Below, one piece after another: positions 32,921 through 36,100 of a stretch of DNA of 36,100 nt (the first letter of the stretch is position 1; each line of letters opens with the position of its first letter). The notes beneath the pieces were generated by a model, which was given only the letters and a program-made list of their open reading frames with translations, was not told where the DNA came from and did no database searches. This DNA is from Fuerstiella sp. (GTDB taxonomy: Bacteria; Planctomycetota; Planctomycetia; Planctomycetales; Planctomycetaceae): NCBI GenBank assembly GCA_029247265.1, contig JAQWLN010000063.1, forward strand, positions 1 through 36,100, read 5' to 3'. Made by a program: the position numbers and the translations under genes.

Positions 32921-34081
32921 CTACGCGTTTCGATAGGCGTGGATTCGGCGACCCAGCGTGGCACGCACGATTCCGACCAGAAATGCCGTATTCGCCAGCA
33001 AAAAGCTGAATGCCATGCCTGTACCGGGGATTTTGCGGCCGAATGCTGTCGCCAGGCAGTTCAGCCCGGCCATCACGAAAAGCACCAGGTAGGGCAACGC
33101 TGCTAGGATGGAATATACGTCGGGAGCAGTCACCACCAGCCAGGAGGATGCGAACAAGGCCATCAACAGGAACACAGGTGACAACCACTTCAGCAGTTTG
33201 TGAGACCACAACGCAAGAGCATACCAGGGATGCCGCAAAGGGTTGAGCAAAGCAGGACGAGACCACGTGCCCTGCCAGTTCCGCAACGTCTGGCGAATAC
33301 GTCGCCGCAATGTAATTCCGGACCCTTCCTCGAATTCGTCAAACGCTTTCGCCAGGGGTTCGTGCACCACCAGATATCCCTGCTGCACCACGTCGAGCGG
33401 CACAATGCAGTCTTCACCAATCGACGGGTCCATCGTCTGCAGCAGCTCACGACGCACGGCAAAGGAAGCTCCCGTGACCACCGCCAGCCAGCCCAGCTGA
33501 GATTCCAGATGACGCACCTTCATCTCATAATTCCAATAAAATCCCTGGCTGGTCGTGTTCGCATCGGCGGCGTTTTGCGAATACATCAGCCGTCCATCGA
33601 CGGCTCCCACCCGAGGATCATGAAATCGTTCCGCAACTCGCTGCAGGAACCCGTCGTCAAAAACGATATCTGCATCCGTGAAGACCACGATGTCCGAGCT
33701 CACGATTTGAAGCGCTTCGTTCTGAGTTCCCGTTTTTCCCAGCCCTGATGTTTCCATCAAGGAGACACGCTCATCGTCGAACGTTCGCACGATTTCACTG
33801 GTCCGGTCCGTAGATCCGTCTGAAGCAACCAGCACTTTCAGGAGATCGGCGGGGTAGTCGCAGGATAGAGTATTCGTGATTCGCTGGTGAATGACGGCTT
33901 CTTCGTTATGCACAGTCAACAGAACGGTCATTTCCGGCCATGGATGTTCTGCGGCTGCATCCCGCGCAGCGGGGCGCACAACGGCACGTTGAACAGCGAC
34001 GCACAACTGCAGGAACCGTCCGTAGCCATCATAGATCCAATATAGAACGGCGGTCGAAACCGCCAACAATAGCCACGCCAT
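32921..34081 (-). CDS. Membrane GT2 glycosyltransferase
   Basis: A 386-residue glycosyltransferase family 2 enzyme. One N-terminal membrane segment (about 1-16) is followed by the catalytic domain: VLLTVHNEE, DGSTD (88-92), DAD (136-138), GED (Asp224 as base) and the RRRIRQTLRNWQ segment resembling the QxxRW motif. Three membrane segments follow (about 290-375). This is the layout of processive or repeat-unit glycosyltransferases at the inner membrane. The frame continues upstream to 34291, through a repeat element, but AAGGAG six bases before the ATG at 34081 decides the start. It is the first gene of the glycan locus. Confidence 0.92.
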   Translation of the reverse strand: MAWLLLAVSTAVLYWIYDGYGRFLQLCVAVQRAVVRPAARDAAAEHPWPEMTVLLTVHNEEAVIHQRITNTLSCDYPADLLKVLVASDGSTDRTSEIVRTFDDERVSLMETSGLGKTGTQNEALQIVSSDIVVFTDADIVFDDGFLQRVAERFHDPRVGAVDGRLMYSQNAADANTTSQGFYWNYEMKVRHLESQLGWLAVVTGASFAVRRELLQTMDPSIGEDCIVPLDVVQQGYLVVHEPLAKAFDEFEEGSGITLRRRIRQTLRNWQGTWSRPALLNPLRHPWYALALWSHKLLKWLSPVFLLMALFASSWLVVTAPDVYSILAALPYLVLFVMAGLNCLATAFGRKIPGTGMAFSFLLANTAFLVGIVRATLGRRIHAYRNA

Positions 34082-34594
34082 CAGTCGCTCCTTCGACTCG
34101 GACGAATTGCAATGAACTAACGTTCCAGAGGGCCACGTCAGTTCTGTTTGAATGTGTGCCACTGGCTCTGCCAGTGTTTCCTGACGTGCAACACACTGGC
34201 GGAGCCAGTGGCACACAATCCCTTTGGTGGATTCGTGTATGTACGAAGACCTCGGCTGCTGGCTTGTACTGGAATGTGGGCAGGGAGCCAATGTTGATTG
34301 TAGGGGGTGTGGGTGCTCTGTGGTGTGTGCGCAGAATGCGTCGAGCGAAAGGAGTGGCGCGGATCAGCCTCGCGATGAATCCGACTTTTCAGGCCGAACG
34401 GTGCGGCTCCCTGTGGAATTCGACTGGCCGTCAGGAAATTTGTAGCCCACATTTGAGCTGTCGCGTAAGCTGATAAATAGGTACACGGCCAGACAGGGTA
34501 TGGTCTGATGATCGTCTGCGGCCGTTAAGACACATCAAGCGTTCGTCGACCTGGGATTCTTCACATACGCCCTCTGCTGATATGTTTTCATCTG
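34082..34594. other. Spacer upstream of the glycan locus
   Basis: A divergent spacer between the GT2 gene (minus) and the secreted protein (plus). It contains the paired REP-like palindromes at 34153-34217 (separate entry). No gene is supported. It should hold promoters for both sides, but I cannot assign -35/-10 boxes. Confidence 0.6.
34153..34217. repeat. REP-like palindrome pair (BIME-like)
   Basis: Two 25-base arms (34153-34177 and 34193-34217) are reverse complements with one mismatch, separated by 15 bases. Each arm is also a hairpin: CACTGGC-TCT-GCCAGTG at 34160-34176 and CACTGGC-GGA-GCCAGTG at 34194-34210. Head-to-head REP palindromes form a BIME, a non-autonomous element usually spread by RAYT transposases. 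No RAYT gene is in this window. Only this copy pair was found here. Confidence 0.75.
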
Positions 34595-36088
34595 ATGCGA
34601 CGTAGACGCATACCATTGCCGATTCGAATGAAAATCAGCGTACTGCTGACCACGCTGCCTTTCGGCGCGTTCGTGCCATCGGCATATGCTCAGACGTTTG
34701 AGGCAGTCCCGGCACTCACGATTCCGGCGTACGATGTCGTTCCGCGTGCCGAGATGACAGGGGCGTTCGTTGACGATTTTTCTTTGACCTTTCGCACCGA
34801 TGTTCTGAGCCACTTTGTTGACCAGCAGAATGTCGAAAGCAACAACGTTGCCACGCAGGTCATGGAGGCGAATGTCCGTGGCATGCAGACGACGAGGACA
34901 TCGGTTCAGCTGACATCGGTCGAAAGCAGCGAGACGGCTCGGCTGCACATTGTTTCGACGGGAGTTGTTTCCAGCAATACAGTTGGCCTGACACCTCAGG
35001 CCCGAGTGGCGACCCTTGGAAACCATACGTTCCGCGTGACGAAGCCGGTGTTCTTTGATGGCGGCAGGTTTCTGACGAAACCGGCCTATGGCAGTCTACA
35101 GGCCAGGCAAATTCCTCAGGCTGTCAACAGCATAGCATCAGGTATGCCACTGCTGGGCCGCATCGGAGACCGAATTGCACGGCGTGAAGTCTATCGACGA
35201 ATGCCGACATCGGATGCGATCGTTGTGCGACAGGTTGCTGACGACGTTTTGCCGAAAATCAATACGCGAGTTGACGGCCAACTGGCCGAACTCAACAGGA
35301 AGTGGCGGGATCTTCGACAGACCATCACTCGCGTCTCCGGGGATCAGCAGATTTCATGGGCCGCCAGCACAACCGACAACAGTTTCTCTTTGTCGGCATC
35401 CAGCCTGTCGACGACGCGAAAGGCGGCAGTGCCCGCACTCACGACAGATCTGCAGAACGACGAAGTGATTGCAATGGCGTTTTCACAGGGCCGTATCAAC
35501 CGCTGGCTTGAAGATCAGTCTCTGGGTGGATTGACGATTTCTGATACCACGTTGCAGCAGACGGTAATGACCTTTCAGGGTGTGAAGGATAATCCGCAGG
35601 AAATGCTGCAGTTGCTGAAGCAGCCTGCGATGTTGTCCGCTGACCCCCTGATCTTTTCCCTGAAGCTGGCCGAATCAGCCCCTGTATCCGTGGCCTTTGA
35701 AAAAGGGTTGTTGACGCTGAATGTACGATTTCAGGTGGTGCCGAAACTGGCACCTCCAGGTCAGATCCATCAGATGGCGGTCTCGCTGGCGGGGCAAAGC
35801 GGAGCCGATGGAAGATGGATGATCGCCCTTCGGCGGATCGCCGTCGAACCTGACGGCAGCGGTGCAGTTCCTGACGCATGGACAAAGCTGATCGGCGACG
35901 AGGCGACACAAATGGTGGAAAGTGTTCCCCCGTCGGAACTTCCCCGAACGGTGGATCTGCGGCACATGGACAGCAGAATTCCACCAGTTCGCATTCACCG
36001 CATTAAGAGCGACGCAGGCCAGTTACGACTGTCGTTCATTCTGGACGCGTCGACCGAAAAAGTCACAGCACGTCGATTCGCGCGGTAG
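34595..36088 (+). CDS. Secreted protein of unknown function
   Basis: I do not recognise a family. The protein has 497 residues and an N-terminal signal peptide (ISVLLTTLPFGAFVPSAYA). The start could be the ATG at 34595 (Arg-rich MRRRRIPLP) or the in-frame ATG at 34628, which gives a textbook signal peptide; neither has a clear ribosome binding site. The mature part is predominantly beta strand, rich in Ser/Thr/Val, with a long helical piece near residues 180-240 (RRMPTSDAIVVRQVADDVLPKI ... LAELNRKW). The repeat-unit-free, beta-rich layout could be an envelope or lipid-binding protein, but this is a guess. It is divergent from the glycan locus and ends 12 bases before the window edge. Confidence 0.8.
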   Translation: MRRRRIPLPIRMKISVLLTTLPFGAFVPSAYAQTFEAVPALTIPAYDVVPRAEMTGAFVDDFSLTFRTDVLSHFVDQQNVESNNVATQVMEANVRGMQTTRTSVQLTSVESSETARLHIVSTGVVSSNTVGLTPQARVATLGNHTFRVTKPVFFDGGRFLTKPAYGSLQARQIPQAVNSIASGMPLLGRIGDRIARREVYRRMPTSDAIVVRQVADDVLPKINTRVDGQLAELNRKWRDLRQTITRVSGDQQISWAASTTDNSFSLSASSLSTTRKAAVPALTTDLQNDEVIAMAFSQGRINRWLEDQSLGGLTISDTTLQQTVMTFQGVKDNPQEMLQLLKQPAMLSADPLIFSLKLAESAPVSVAFEKGLLTLNVRFQVVPKLAPPGQIHQMAVSLAGQSGADGRWMIALRRIAVEPDGSGAVPDAWTKLIGDEATQMVESVPPSELPRTVDLRHMDSRIPPVRIHRIKSDAGQLRLSFILDASTEKVTARRFAR

Positions 36089-36100
36089 CAGCGTTGGCTG

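Noticed and set aside
32776..32964. Upstream extension of the TylF-like methyltransferase
   Set aside because: The added 63 residues overlap the end of the GT2 gene and match nothing in the family. A good ribosome binding site precedes the ATG at 32775.
34082..34291. Upstream extension of the GT2 gene
   Set aside because: The extension would run through the REP-like palindromes. The AAGGAG before the ATG at 34081 gives a better start at a normal N-terminus.

Overview
The window looks like the chromosome of a member of the Planctomycetota. The clearest markers are a planctomycete-type cytochrome protein (PSCyt/PSD domains: DUF1587, DUF1595, DUF1592, DUF1588, DUF1585) next to a Tat-type DUF1552 protein, a giant PQQ-propeller protein, and a secreted 497-residue protein of a kind I cannot place. 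No phage genes, insertion sequences, rRNA genes or CRISPR arrays are visible. I support 26 protein genes and one tRNA gene. The genus cannot be fixed from the sequence alone.

Left part (1-10900). A tRNA-Asn gene lies at the left edge. It is followed by a 1008-residue protein that joins an M1-type zinc metallopeptidase to what looks like an outer-membrane beta-barrel. Convergent to it, on the minus strand, are three genes: a very large PQQ-propeller/helical-repeat protein, an M81 (MlrC-like) metallopeptidase, and a small secreted beta-propeller protein.

Middle part (10900-21600), plus strand. This is a housekeeping block: rplY, pth, rpsF, ssb, rplI, a strong intrinsic terminator, then dnaB. 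The rpsR gene often found between ssb and rplI is absent. A three-gene cassette follows: di-heme PSCyt/PSD protein, DUF1552 protein (4-base overlap) and a secreted ankyrin-repeat protein.

Right part (21700-34100), minus strand. Twelve genes read in one direction and form a surface-glycan locus. In order of transcription they are: membrane GT2 glycosyltransferase, TylF-like methyltransferase, an unrecognised 131-residue protein, an alkaline-phosphatase-superfamily hydrolase, an SQD1-like (UDP-sulfoquinovose synthase-like) enzyme with an extra cysteine-rich N-terminal domain, a thioredoxin, a sulfotransferase, a CapD/FlaA1-like sugar-nucleotide dehydratase, a second sulfotransferase, a Wzy/O-antigen-ligase-like polymerase, a Wzx-like flippase, and a C-methyltransferase-like protein. 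Sulfur activation (SQD1-like enzyme, thioredoxin) beside sulfate transfer (two sulfotransferases) and Wzx/Wzy export suggests a sulfated and possibly sulfonated polysaccharide. This is inference. The most unusual pattern is that all seven soluble proteins in the downstream part of this locus end in Ala-Ala, with different codons. Neither membrane protein there does, and no protein gene outside the locus does.

Right edge (34100-36100). A REP-like paired palindrome (BIME-like) lies upstream of the glycan locus, followed on the plus strand by the secreted protein of unknown function.
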